This document shows, one piece after another, positions 8,551 through 18,321 of a stretch of 64,000 nt of DNA (position 1 is its first letter; each line of letters begins with the position of its first letter). The position numbers and the translations under genes are program-made. The notes under the pieces are model-generated. The model ran no database searches and had not been told where the DNA came from. It saw only the letters and a program-made list of their open reading frames with translations. The DNA is from Anabaena sp051781005 (GTDB lineage: Bacteria > Cyanobacteriota > Cyanobacteriia > Cyanobacteriales > Nostocaceae), in the NCBI RefSeq assembly GCF_051781005.1, contig NZ_JBPWOA010000005.1, positions 62,001-126,000 of the forward strand, read 5' to 3'.

Positions 8551-9093
8551 GCTCAACTTTTAAAACACTTTATTTGTTTATTATACAAAAATATAAATGT
8601 TATATTTTTTACCCTTTAATACTGTCTTTTTGCTAACCGCCCTATCTGGTTACCCAACTTCCCTGTTTTGGTGAAAGTGAAGCTAACCGGGAGCATCCCA
8701 ATTTTGCAAAGAGAGGGGGAGAAGGCAAGATTATTCGCGTCTACAAGTAAAACAAAGTTACTATTATAAGCAGAGATTATGAAAAAGCCCAAAAGCCTGA
8801 TTCTGTCGTGGGGTGAATGATAAGTTGAAGAAAAATGTCTTCCTTTCTTGTGTCCGCCAGTACGATACGCAAGCTTTCTGTCTGTGTAGACAACAACCAC
8901 CACGTCCACAACATAGAAAGAACAGAGACAAACTAAATTTTTGGGTCTGTTATCTGAGGGGTCACGATTCCAGTGGTGAACCTGTAAATTATATGCACTG
9001 GGTTTAATAGTGTCAGTAGGTTTTTCACCAGGACGTAAGAAGAAAGAAATATTCTTTATCCTGACTCCTGACTCCTGAATTCTTAGAAAATTT
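8551..9093. other. Intergenic region without recognised gene
   Basis: About 540 bp separate the proteasome-like gene and the helicase gene. Short open frames exist on both strands (for example 8813-9007 plus and 8616-8909 minus), but neither encodes anything I recognise or has a ribosome-binding site. The segment 8960-8995 can form a hairpin with CCAGTG/CACTGG arms. A decayed gene or a structured RNA is possible. I looked for tmRNA, RNase P and SRP signatures and did not find them. Confidence 0.5.
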
Positions 9094-11430
9094 CTACTCC
9101 ACTCTTTGCAATTTTGCTACTCTGGGGTCAATAATTTTCTGTCCTAAACTAGCAAATTTAATCGCTACAGTCACTTTATTTCCTTCCCCAAAAATGTGGG
9201 TTATTTCCCCAAGTCCAAAGGATTTGTGTAACACTTTTTCTCCTACCTGCCAGCTTTCGATGGTTTCTTGCTGACCAGTTTTTGCAGGTGCAGTTTTAGT
9301 AAAAGAGCGACTAACTTTGTTTCTAGTAGTTAATAATTCTTCTGGTAATTCATCTAGAAATTGCGATCGCATTGCGCGTTCTCTATAAGCATACAAACGG
9401 CGTTCTCTAGCGTGGGATAAAAACAAACGTTCTTGAGCGCGAGTAATCCCCACGTAACACAAACGGCGTTCTTCTTCTAAGGCTGAAGGATCATCTAATG
9501 AACGATTTCCAGGAAATAATCCCTGTTCTAACCCTACTAAAAATACTATCGGAAATTCTAACCCTTTAGAAGCGTGTAATGTCATTAAAGAAACTGCTGT
9601 TTGTCCTTCTTTTGAGTTATCTACATCTGGATTTGGACTCAGTGCAGCATTTTGCAAAAATGCTTGTAAGGAAATATCCTCACCTTCATTTTCCTCTTGA
9701 AATTGCAAAATGGCGTTATACAACTCATTAACGTTGCTAATTCTATTATCAGCTTCATCTGTACCTTGATTTTGCAAATCTTCAATATAACCAGAGTCTT
9801 CTAAAATTCCTTGCAAAATTTCTGAACCAGGAACTTTTGTAATTTGTTCTTGACCTTTTTTAATCATCGCTGCAAAATTATTCACAGCTTTTGCCGAACG
9901 TCCAGCTAAGGTATGAACTGATGTTTCATCACTTAATATTTCCCACAAAGTTGTACTTAATTGCTGGGAAGCATTCACTAAAGCGTCAATAGTAGCTTTA
10001 CCAATTCCACGACGAGGTGTGTTAATAACTCTTAATAAACTGACTGTATCGGCTGGGTTACTAATTGCTCTTAAATAAGCGAGAGCATCTTTAATTTCTT
10101 TACGGTCATAAAACTTCATTCCTCCTACAACTGTATAAGGAATTTGATATTTAAATAACAATTCTTCAAAAGGTCGAGATTGAGCATTAGTCCGATAAAG
10201 AATGGCAAAATCACCCCAGTTTAATTCCGGGTTTTGATGTTCTAAGGTGCGAATTTGATTGATCACAAAAGCAGCTTCTGCTATTTCATCATCAGCTTGA
10301 TGACAATAAATTTTTTCACCTGGATCTCGTGTAGCTTTGAGAATTTTATCAATGCGTTGGGTGTTATTTTCAATCAGTTCATTAGCAGCTTGGAGAATAT
10401 TTTCACAAGAGCGATAGTTTTCTTCTAATTTCACCATTGAGCGAGTATCATCATCAGGTAAACCATCACCAAAGTTTTCCTGAAATTCTAACAAAATGGT
10501 GAAATCTGCCATTCTAAAGCTGTAAATTGACTGGTCAGCATCACCGACTACAAAGACAGAGCGATTTTCCCAGTTCCATTCATGTTTACGCTCTTCACCA
10601 TTTGTCACCAAAAGCTGAATTAAATCATACTGGGTGCGGTTTGTATCTTGATATTCATCAACGAGAACATGACAAAATTTGCGATGCCAATAAGCTAATA
10701 CTTGCTCATTTTGCTGAAATAATCTAGTGGGAACGAGGATTAAATCATCAAAATCAAGGGCGTTATTTTGTGATAATCTATCTTGATAGCGATTGTAAAC
10801 ATCAGCTATTACACGTCCGCGATAATTAGGTTGTTCACGCTCAAATTCTTGGGGTGAAAATCCTTGATTTTTGGCGTTGCTAATAGCGTAACGGACTGAT
10901 TTAGGTTCAAACTTTTTGTTATCTAGATTTAAATCTTTAGTAACTATTTCTTTGATTAAACTCTGCACGTCAGATTCATCAAAAATGGAAAAGTTTTTAT
11001 TCCAAGTTCGTCTTTTTTCATCTTGATATTTTTCAATATCCCAGCGGAGAATCCGAGAAAATAAACTGTGAAAAGTGCCACACCACATATCTTTGATGAT
11101 GGTGCGGTAAACTTTTGATTTTAACTGGGTTTGTTCATATTCTGGTAATAAATCAAACTTTTTACCGTGCTGATTAATTGCCAAATTTTCGGCAAATATC
11201 CTTTGAATTCTATCCTTCATCTCCCGTGCAGCTTTATTAGTGAATGTCACTGCAAGGATATTTTCAGGATTGACACGGTGTTTAAGAATCAAGTTTGCAA
11301 TCCGGTAGGTAAGCGCACGGGTTTTACCGGAACCAGCACCAGCAACGACTAGCAACGGGCCGCAGTAATGTTCTACGGCTTGACGTTGGCTAGGGTTAAG
11401 GTGGCTAAGGAAATCAATGTTTGTCGTCAT
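9094..11430 (-). CDS. pcrA: UvrD/PcrA-type ATP-dependent 3'-5' DNA helicase
   Basis: About 778 residues, a superfamily 1A helicase. Motifs in order: the Q-motif region LNPSQRQAVEH, Walker A GAGSGKT, AVTFTNKAAREMK (Ia), VDEYQDTN (Walker B, II), VVGDADQSIYSFR (III), LEENYRS (IV), MTLHASKGLEFPIVFLVG (V) and VGITRAQERLFL (VI). The C-terminal WQVGEKVLHKSFGLGEIT segment is the PcrA-type Tudor-like domain that contacts RNA polymerase. It acts in nucleotide excision and mismatch repair and in removing proteins from DNA. I prefer the ATG at 11430 (MTTNIDFLSHLNPSQ); an upstream ATG at 11457 would add nine unconserved residues. Confidence 0.93.
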   Translation of the reverse strand: MTTNIDFLSHLNPSQRQAVEHYCGPLLVVAGAGSGKTRALTYRIANLILKHRVNPENILAVTFTNKAAREMKDRIQRIFAENLAINQHGKKFDLLPEYEQTQLKSKVYRTIIKDMWCGTFHSLFSRILRWDIEKYQDEKRRTWNKNFSIFDESDVQSLIKEIVTKDLNLDNKKFEPKSVRYAISNAKNQGFSPQEFEREQPNYRGRVIADVYNRYQDRLSQNNALDFDDLILVPTRLFQQNEQVLAYWHRKFCHVLVDEYQDTNRTQYDLIQLLVTNGEERKHEWNWENRSVFVVGDADQSIYSFRMADFTILLEFQENFGDGLPDDDTRSMVKLEENYRSCENILQAANELIENNTQRIDKILKATRDPGEKIYCHQADDEIAEAAFVINQIRTLEHQNPELNWGDFAILYRTNAQSRPFEELLFKYQIPYTVVGGMKFYDRKEIKDALAYLRAISNPADTVSLLRVINTPRRGIGKATIDALVNASQQLSTTLWEILSDETSVHTLAGRSAKAVNNFAAMIKKGQEQITKVPGSEILQGILEDSGYIEDLQNQGTDEADNRISNVNELYNAILQFQEENEGEDISLQAFLQNAALSPNPDVDNSKEGQTAVSLMTLHASKGLEFPIVFLVGLEQGLFPGNRSLDDPSALEEERRLCYVGITRAQERLFLSHARERRLYAYRERAMRSQFLDELPEELLTTRNKVSRSFTKTAPAKTGQQETIESWQVGEKVLHKSFGLGEITHIFGEGNKVTVAIKFASLGQKIIDPRVAKLQRVE

Positions 11431-11586
11431 GGATATGGAAGGAAGATGCGGTAACATCTATAAATTGTAGCTATTGGTCAGGGTACAATATCCTGAGGAA
11501 AGGTGGGTAAAGAAATATCATCTGTTTACTGCTAAACCCCTACACTCATGCTACAAACTACCTCTGGTTTAGATACCGCAAGAGTG

Positions 11587-13311
11587 TCAATGTTGCACTG
11601 TCAATGGTAAACTTACCTTAAAAGTAGAGCCAATACCAAGCTGACTACTGACAATAATCTCTCCTCCCATCATCTGGCAAAAATGACGGCTAATGGCTAA
11701 TCCCAAGCCAGTACCACCATATTTCTTGGTAGTTGAAGCATCACCTTGTGTAAAGGGTTTAAATAACTGCTGTTGCTGACTGGGTGACATTCCAATACCT
11801 GTATCAATCACAGTAAAAGTAATCACACCTAAAGGAGCTTCTTTTAATACGTTTGTATTCTCATTCTTGACAACTAGCGTTACTTTACCGTTTGTGGTAA
11901 ATTTAGCTGCATTGCTGAGTATATTTAATAATACCTGTCGCATTCTAGTTTGGTCTGCATACATTGTTCCCAATGGAACATCACAATCTAAAACTAATAT
12001 ATTGCCATTTTTTTCAATTGCTGGTTTAACAGTGAGAACTACATTATTAATCAAATTTATAATTTCAAATGTCTCTGGGTAGAGAGTCATTTTCCCAGCT
12101 TCAATTTTTGACAAATCGAGAATGTCGTTAATCAGTTCTAGTAAATGTCTACCAGCAGAATTGATAGTTTCTAAATCAGCAATAAAATCTGGGGAGACAC
12201 CGACATCGATCGCATCATCTTGTAATAGTTGACTTAAACCAATTACTGCATTTAACGGTGTGCGTAACTCGTGGCTAACATTTGCCAAAAATTGGCTTTT
12301 AGCTTTACTGGCTGCCTCCGCTAATTCTTTAGCTTGTTGTAGCTGTTTCGTTCGCTCAGATACTCGCTCAATTAAGCGATTTAAAGATTTAGCAAGTAAG
12401 CCGATTTCATCATCGGTGGTGACAGGAGCGCGTAAATCAAAATTAGATTTTCTGGCTACCTGTTCAGCTACTTGAGTTACAGTAATGACTGGTTCTGCGA
12501 TCGCTCGACTAGTACGCCATGCCATAATAGCAGCGATCGCTACAGATAGGAGCATACTGGCTATGACAATAAATCTCTCGACAAATCTAGCTTGCTCTAC
12601 ATCTCCCCGTCTTTCCCGCTCTTGTGATTGAGCAGTTTGTAAAATCTTCGTTAATTGATCCGATAAACTATTCAAATTATTGACTGTTTGACTATCCATA
12701 ACAGCCAGCAACTTCTCTCGCGCTATGTCTAATTGTTGTGGCTGTACGCTTTGAAGATCAAGTTGCTGTAAAATATCCTCTATTTGCCGAATATAGTCTT
12801 CTAAGTTAGTTGAATAATTTAATAATAAAGTCTGTAAAGTAGTTCTGTTTGCAGCTAATATCTGAGGATTACTATCTATATATAGAGAGATGTTTTTTTC
12901 TATCTTCTGTGCTTGAGCAACAGACTCAATAAATTCACCTTTTTTATTGTTGAGCTTTCGTGCATCTCCCAACACAGCCACTAAGTTAGAACTATGTAAT
13001 TGTGCCTCAATTACTGCATCTTTATAATTGTTTAATAATTGTTCTTGTTGATAAGCCTGGTTAAATTGCCTGACCTCTCTTCCCCGGTAATAGTTAGCCA
13101 GCACCAATCCAGTCAGGGAACCAAAAAAGCCAATTGCAATAGCCAAAAAGTAACCATAACCAATTTTCTGATGGATGCGCCAAGAACTGGCCTTAAGCTT
13201 CCCACGGGAGGGAAATTCTATAGTTGGGAGTTCTTCTATTTTTGGCTCTTCAGTTGACACTTTTTTGATTTGTAAATTTTTGCCAACAAGGGTTGGTTTT
13301 TCATCTGGCAT
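11587..13311 (-). CDS. Membrane sensor histidine kinase (HAMP-HisKA-HATPase)
   Basis: A 574-residue two-component sensor. Transmembrane helices lie around residues 50-72 (YFLAIAIGFFGSLTGLVLA) and 246-266 (FIVIASMLLSVAIAAIMAW), bracketing an extracytoplasmic region of about 170 residues rich in helices and Gln. A HAMP domain follows (ending TTDDEIGLLAKSLNRLIERV), then a coiled coil. The phosphoacceptor His is in FLANVSHELRTPLNAVIG. The HATPase domain shows LLNILSNAAKFT (N box), DTGIGM (G1) and GTGLGLAIS (G2). The ligand is unknown, and no response regulator is adjacent. It ends at the histidine-kinase core with no receiver domain, so it should phosphorylate a separate regulator. Confidence 0.92.
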   Translation of the reverse strand: MPDEKPTLVGKNLQIKKVSTEEPKIEELPTIEFPSRGKLKASSWRIHQKIGYGYFLAIAIGFFGSLTGLVLANYYRGREVRQFNQAYQQEQLLNNYKDAVIEAQLHSSNLVAVLGDARKLNNKKGEFIESVAQAQKIEKNISLYIDSNPQILAANRTTLQTLLLNYSTNLEDYIRQIEDILQQLDLQSVQPQQLDIAREKLLAVMDSQTVNNLNSLSDQLTKILQTAQSQERERRGDVEQARFVERFIVIASMLLSVAIAAIMAWRTSRAIAEPVITVTQVAEQVARKSNFDLRAPVTTDDEIGLLAKSLNRLIERVSERTKQLQQAKELAEAASKAKSQFLANVSHELRTPLNAVIGLSQLLQDDAIDVGVSPDFIADLETINSAGRHLLELINDILDLSKIEAGKMTLYPETFEIINLINNVVLTVKPAIEKNGNILVLDCDVPLGTMYADQTRMRQVLLNILSNAAKFTTNGKVTLVVKNENTNVLKEAPLGVITFTVIDTGIGMSPSQQQQLFKPFTQGDASTTKKYGGTGLGLAISRHFCQMMGGEIIVSSQLGIGSTFKVSLPLTVQH

Positions 13312-13996
13312 CCCTACAATTTTTTTACCCTCTCACCAATATTACCAACCCAGTCTAGCTTTTATAATCAGTGGGAATATGATTAACATTAACATTATCC
13401 TCTTTGATAATAGGAATAAATCATTTTTCACAAAATAATAGTTTAGACTTATACCAAGACTGAATTATTCATGCTTATTCTCTCATCAGGATGAATGCAT
13501 ATCATAAAATGTCTTTAATGTCTAGTCTATCTGAACAGACAAAACAATTGTTACATATTAATATCAATCTGAATAAGTTAATTGACGAATGCGGCTGAAG
13601 ATAGCTTTAATATCAGATAAAATCAGCGTTTAAACTTGTATGCATCAGAGGTAGACTAATTTTTGCATGATTTGTACTTCGATGAGTACGATGATGAGTA
13701 ACTGACATGGCATGGGATCATCACAACCTGAGAATTACAGTTAATTTACAAGACAGAACTCAGAAAGTTGATTTTAATATATCCTGTCACCTTTTGACTT
13801 CTATCTCCCTACTGACTTTCTACCTTGTAGTTGATGCAGTATCTGTAACAGGAAAATTATGGTTATAGGACACTAAAAATCCTTTGTAACCTAAAACCAA
13901 TCTTGCTGATCCAGGAGTCCATTGCCTACTCAGCATCCTTGTGGTTGAAATTGTGCGGATTAAGAAAACTCGACTATCAAAATTATAGGAGTGAAA
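13312..13996. other. Long intergenic region, no gene recognised
   Basis: About 680 bp of AT-rich DNA lie between the 5' ends of the divergent histidine kinase and CAAD genes. Both promoters should be here. No coding sequence, tRNA or terminator was recognised. Confidence 0.5.
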
Positions 13997-14473
<477 letters not shown>

Positions 14474-14637
14474 CCCTTCGGCTTGTCTTCGACACACTAC
14501 GTGAACGCTCAGGGCAAGGAGTTCAGGAGTAGGGGCGTGCAATATGCCCTTACTTACGCCACGCTATCAGGAGAAAGAGTTAATTTTTCTCCCCCTGCAC
14601 CCTGCACCCCGCCCCCTGCTTTCTGCTACTCTTCTCC

Positions 14638-15942
14638 TCAAAGCACTCGTAAGATACTAGGAATACTGTCTATTGCTTCTAGGGTTTGAATTTCGGCTAA
14701 AGCTTGTCTAAAGTCTCCTTCTCGGACATCGTGGGTGACAACCACAATCTCTGCGAGTTTTTCCTGAAAGCCTGTTTGTACTACTGACTCTAAGCTCACG
14801 CCATATTTACCAAAGCAAGTACCCAATTTACCAATTACACCTGGTTGGTCTTTTGTCAAGAAACGCGCATAAAATCGGGTTACTAGTTCGGAAATTGGGG
14901 AAATTTGACAGTAATCTTGATGTCTACAAGCTAATAAGGGATTGGGTTTGGGCGTATTAGTTTTGAGAGTGGCGACAAGATTCAAGATATCAGAACAGAC
15001 AGCACTAGCGGTAGCACCCGCACCCGCACCAGGCCCAAAAAACATGACCTGGCCAATGGGTTCTCCTTCGACAAGAATGGCGTTATAAACACCGTTAATA
15101 TTAGCTAAAGGATGAGTTTGCGGAACTAGGGTAGGGTGAACTCTGACTGATAGTTGAGAGTTATCACTAGTTTGAACTTTGGCTATAGCTAATAATTTAA
15201 TCACAAATCCTAATTTGGCAGCGTAGGCAATATCTGTCTTTGTAACTTGACGAATGCCTTCACAATAGACATCTGGTAAGTTGATTCTGCCACCAAAGCC
15301 TAATGAAGCCAAGATCGCAATTTTATCTGCTGCATCTAAGCCATCGACATCAGCAGTTGGGTCAGCTTCAGCATAGCCTAGTTGTTGGGCATCAGCTAAG
15401 ACATCATTGAAATCGCTACCTTCTGTTTGCATCCTTGTCAGGATGTAGTTAGTTGTACCGTTCACAATGCCAGTGACGGCATGAATTCGGTTGACACTTA
15501 AAGACTGTTTGAGGGGTTGAATGACAGGGATACCACCGCCAACAGTGGCTTCTAACATCACATATACCCCTGATTCGTTGGCAGCATTGAATATTTCTGC
15601 TCCAAATCGGGAGATTGCGGCTTTATTTGCGGTGACTACGTGTTTACCATTTTTAATAGCGGTAAGGATGAGTGTTCTGGCTGGTTCTAATCCTCCCATC
15701 ACTTCAACAATTATATCTATCTCTGGATCATTGACGATCGCTTCTAAATCGGTTGTCACTAACCCTGTAGATAATTCTACTTGACGGGGTTTGGAGAGCG
15801 ATCGCACTCCCACCCGATATATTTCTAGCTCTTTTAACAGTGGATGACGGCCAACGCTATCTTGTAACAGTTGTACAGTACCTGTTCCCACTGTACCTAA
15901 TCCAAGTATTCCTAGTTTCACACCCACAGATTTTGCACCCAA
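14638..15942 (-). CDS. hom: Homoserine dehydrogenase
   Basis: 434 residues. Converts aspartate semialdehyde to homoserine with NAD(P)H, the branch point to threonine and methionine. The N-terminal Rossmann fold has LGILGLGTVGTGTVQLL. The catalytic region contains VMGGLEPAR, HVVTANKAAISR, EATVGGGIPVIQPL and GIVNGTTNYILTRM. Lysines and acids of the substrate site lie around YAEADPTADVDGLDAADK. The C-terminal 90 residues form an ACT domain (ARFLTKDQPGVIGKLGTCFG), the usual site of threonine feedback inhibition. The gene lies downstream of petH on the same strand with about 190 bp between them. Confidence 0.96.
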   Translation of the reverse strand: MGAKSVGVKLGILGLGTVGTGTVQLLQDSVGRHPLLKELEIYRVGVRSLSKPRQVELSTGLVTTDLEAIVNDPEIDIIVEVMGGLEPARTLILTAIKNGKHVVTANKAAISRFGAEIFNAANESGVYVMLEATVGGGIPVIQPLKQSLSVNRIHAVTGIVNGTTNYILTRMQTEGSDFNDVLADAQQLGYAEADPTADVDGLDAADKIAILASLGFGGRINLPDVYCEGIRQVTKTDIAYAAKLGFVIKLLAIAKVQTSDNSQLSVRVHPTLVPQTHPLANINGVYNAILVEGEPIGQVMFFGPGAGAGATASAVCSDILNLVATLKTNTPKPNPLLACRHQDYCQISPISELVTRFYARFLTKDQPGVIGKLGTCFGKYGVSLESVVQTGFQEKLAEIVVVTHDVREGDFRQALAEIQTLEAIDSIPSILRVL

Positions 15943-16128
15943 TTCATTTTTAAGTGCCTCGGCTTAGAGTGCAGAGTGCTGAGTAGTAACAAGTATGGAA
16001 TACTTTACCTCCCAGAACTGAGAACTCTTTCCTCAGCTATTTATATAAAACAATTGTAGGCAGAGCTTATGCCCTACCTACTGATTATCCTTTGTCTAAT
16101 GACCAATGATCAATGACCAATGACCAAA

Positions 16129-17487
16129 TTAGTATGTTTCTACGTGCCAGCGATGTGCTTTTTTGAGATCCTTCTGGTAACTACTCCAAGTCACACCTTC
16201 CTTAGCAGCAGCAGCAGTCAAAGCTGCATCAATACCATCTTCCATACCGCGTAAACCGCAAATGTAAGTGTGGGTTTTTTCCTTTTTAATCAATTGCCAC
16301 AGTTCATCAGCGTGTTCTGCCACACGATCTTGGATGTACATTCTGCCACCTTCGGGGTTTTTCTGTTCCCGGCTGATAGCATAGGTGAGGCGGAAGTTAT
16401 CTGGATACTTTTGTTGCATTTCTTCCAGTTCTTCCTTGTAAAGAACGTTAGGAGTTGTGGGTACTCCGAACAACAACCAAGAGAATCCCTTAAATTGGTA
16501 TTCTGGATTAGCTGCTCTTTCATTATCCTTAAACATCCGCCACAGATAAGCCCGCATAGGAGCGATACCTGTTCCTGTTGCTAACATAATTACATTAGCT
16601 TCAGGATCTTCAGGTAACAACATTTCTTTACCTACAGGCCCTGTGATTTTTACATCATCACCTGGTTTTAGCTGAGTCAGATAAGTAGAGCAAACACCGT
16701 AGATTGTTTCGCCACTTTCAGGGTGTTTGTACTCTAATTGGCGAACACATAGTGAGATTGTCTTATCATCTACATCATCGCCATGACGAGTTGAAGCAAT
16801 CGAGTACAGTCTGAGCTTTTCAGGCTTACCGTTTTTGTCAACACCTGGAGGAATAATACCAATACTTTGACCTTCGATATACTTCAAGTTGCCAGTAGAA
16901 AGGTCAAACTTTAAGTGCTGAACAATACCGATACCGCCTTCTTTAACTAACGGTTCATTCGAGATACACTTACCAATAAACGGAGCGTTAGGACGGTAAG
17001 TGTTTACAGGAACATCAGCGTGTTTGGCTTTCCCTTGAGTCATGGTGTTGCCTTTTTTATCCTTAGCAGGTGATTTAGCGAAGCCTTTGACTTCACTATT
17101 AGCATTCACAGGTGTGGCTTTACCATTTTCCTCACTGTCAGCATTCACTGGTGTGACTAACTTGCTTACTTCACTGTTAGCGCTCACTGGTGTGACTAAC
17201 TCGCTTACTTCGCTGTTAGTAGTTTCCACAGCAGTTTTACCATTGACTGGTTCTAGAACTGTTATAGGGTGAATACTAACAATTTTGCCGCCTAGCCGAG
17301 TGATCCGTCGCATTTCTTGATTCATGCGGTTGTAAGGCACTCTGATGAACACACTGCCACTTTTACGAATTGGGTAGTCCGTTTGATCAGTTTCTTCGCT
17401 CTGACGCAAACCAACCACTTCGTAAACGAAGACGCGGCTACCTGATTCTATATTGGCAGCACCCTCAACAGCACCTTGATTGTACAT
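16129..17487 (-). CDS. petH: Ferredoxin-NADP+ oxidoreductase, phycobilisome-associated (FNR)
   Basis: 452 residues from ATG at 17487 (MYNQGAVEGAAN), with GTAGAAAGA upstream. Residues about 10-80 form a CpcD-like linker domain (SRVFVYEVVGLRQ, SGSVFIRVPYNRMNQEM) that binds the enzyme to phycobilisomes. A repetitive hinge follows (about 90-142), then the FAD domain (RLYSIASTR) and NADP domain (MLATGTGIAPMRAYLWRM, YICGLRGMEDGID), ending with the conserved WHVETY. It transfers electrons from ferredoxin to NADP+ at the end of linear photosynthetic electron flow. The hinge carries four tandem 39-bp units, longer than the hinge I remember in Anabaena PetH. An internal ATG (17041-17043, residue 149) sits just before the catalytic part, where small FNR isoforms start in other cyanobacteria. 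Confidence 0.97.
   Translation of the reverse strand: MYNQGAVEGAANIESGSRVFVYEVVGLRQSEETDQTDYPIRKSGSVFIRVPYNRMNQEMRRITRLGGKIVSIHPITVLEPVNGKTAVETTNSEVSELVTPVSANSEVSKLVTPVNADSEENGKATPVNANSEVKGFAKSPAKDKKGNTMTQGKAKHADVPVNTYRPNAPFIGKCISNEPLVKEGGIGIVQHLKFDLSTGNLKYIEGQSIGIIPPGVDKNGKPEKLRLYSIASTRHGDDVDDKTISLCVRQLEYKHPESGETIYGVCSTYLTQLKPGDDVKITGPVGKEMLLPEDPEANVIMLATGTGIAPMRAYLWRMFKDNERAANPEYQFKGFSWLLFGVPTTPNVLYKEELEEMQQKYPDNFRLTYAISREQKNPEGGRMYIQDRVAEHADELWQLIKKEKTHTYICGLRGMEDGIDAALTAAAAKEGVTWSSYQKDLKKAHRWHVETY
17062..17217 (-). repeat. In-frame 39-bp minisatellite (4 units) in the petH hinge
   Basis: Units at 17179-17217, 17140-17178, 17101-17139 and 17062-17100 encode NSEVSELVTPVSA, NSEVSKLVTPVNA, DSEENGKATPVNA and the more diverged NSEVKGFAKSPAK. 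The first two are nearly identical at DNA level, suggesting recent expansion by slippage or unequal exchange. Confidence 0.9.
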
Positions 17488-18321
17488 TCTTTCTACCACT
17501 CCGATATTTACTTAACCGTTTATCAAAAAAAACATTCCCATCCTATGCCAGCTTTAGTTTACCGGATTTTCGTTGCACAAAACTGGCCGTCTGGGAAAAC
17601 GGCATCATTTAATGATGCCTTGCTAAGTACACTCGGCCAAGACATATAGGTATGGTAAAAAACACACCTGTTCACCTTCTAAAGTAGAGGATAAGTCTTG
17701 GACAGAATGTTAATAGTGAATCAATTTAATCTTTTTTTTCGTGAACTATCTTTTCTAGATAAATATCCACTCAACCAGCTTTATCTGCTTTTAGCCCTGA
17801 TCTATTAGGAAGTTAGTTCACCGCAATAATAGATTTTACACCTGATTAATATAACAGGTTTTACCACAAAATTATGTCCCGTTAGACTCAGGGCTATGTC
17901 CAAAGTGTTACATATATTTATCTTCCTACAAAATTGTCTTTCTACACGCTTGATGTAATATTTACAGTATTATTACTTATTGACAAAAGCTGCATAATCT
18001 TAATGAGTTAAAAATAGAACCCAAAAAAATTATTCATTCTGAATTGGTACACCAATAGATTATTTTTAACAGCAAATCTTGTTACAGAATGCATCTTTCT
18101 GTTAAAATCTAATATATCACTAGGATTAAATACTTACCAGCCAAGAGTCAGGATAGTTCCAATAAGTAACAAATATAACTTTGTTGCCAACTAGCCTAAT
18201 ATACTAATTTCGTGCTGGATAGCAAGAACACAGGACATTATCATTGAGGTAAATACCTGGCTTCAAAAATCTGCTGTGTGAAAAAAAATATTGATTGACA
18301 TTTAGTATTTAGAGGAGATTT
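17488..18321. other. Divergent petH-prk intergenic/promoter region
   Basis: 834 bp lie between the petH and prk start codons, and both promoters must be here. A perfect hairpin GGCATCATT/AATGATGCC occurs at about 17601-17619, and a TTGGTACACCAA palindrome at about 18042-18053. I did not find an exact GTA-N8-TAC NtcA site; GTAACAAATATAAC near 18165 misses one position. No small ORF is supported. Confidence 0.55.

Noticed and set aside
8616..8909. 97-codon open frame on the minus strand
   Set aside because: No recognisable motifs, no ribosome-binding site, unusual composition; treated as non-coding.
16290..16523. Open frames antisense to petH
   Set aside because: Shadow frames of a well-supported gene on another frame.
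18160..18180. NtcA-type site GTAACAAATATAAC upstream of prk
   Set aside because: The right half-site is AAC instead of TAC and there is no correctly spaced -10 box that I can defend.
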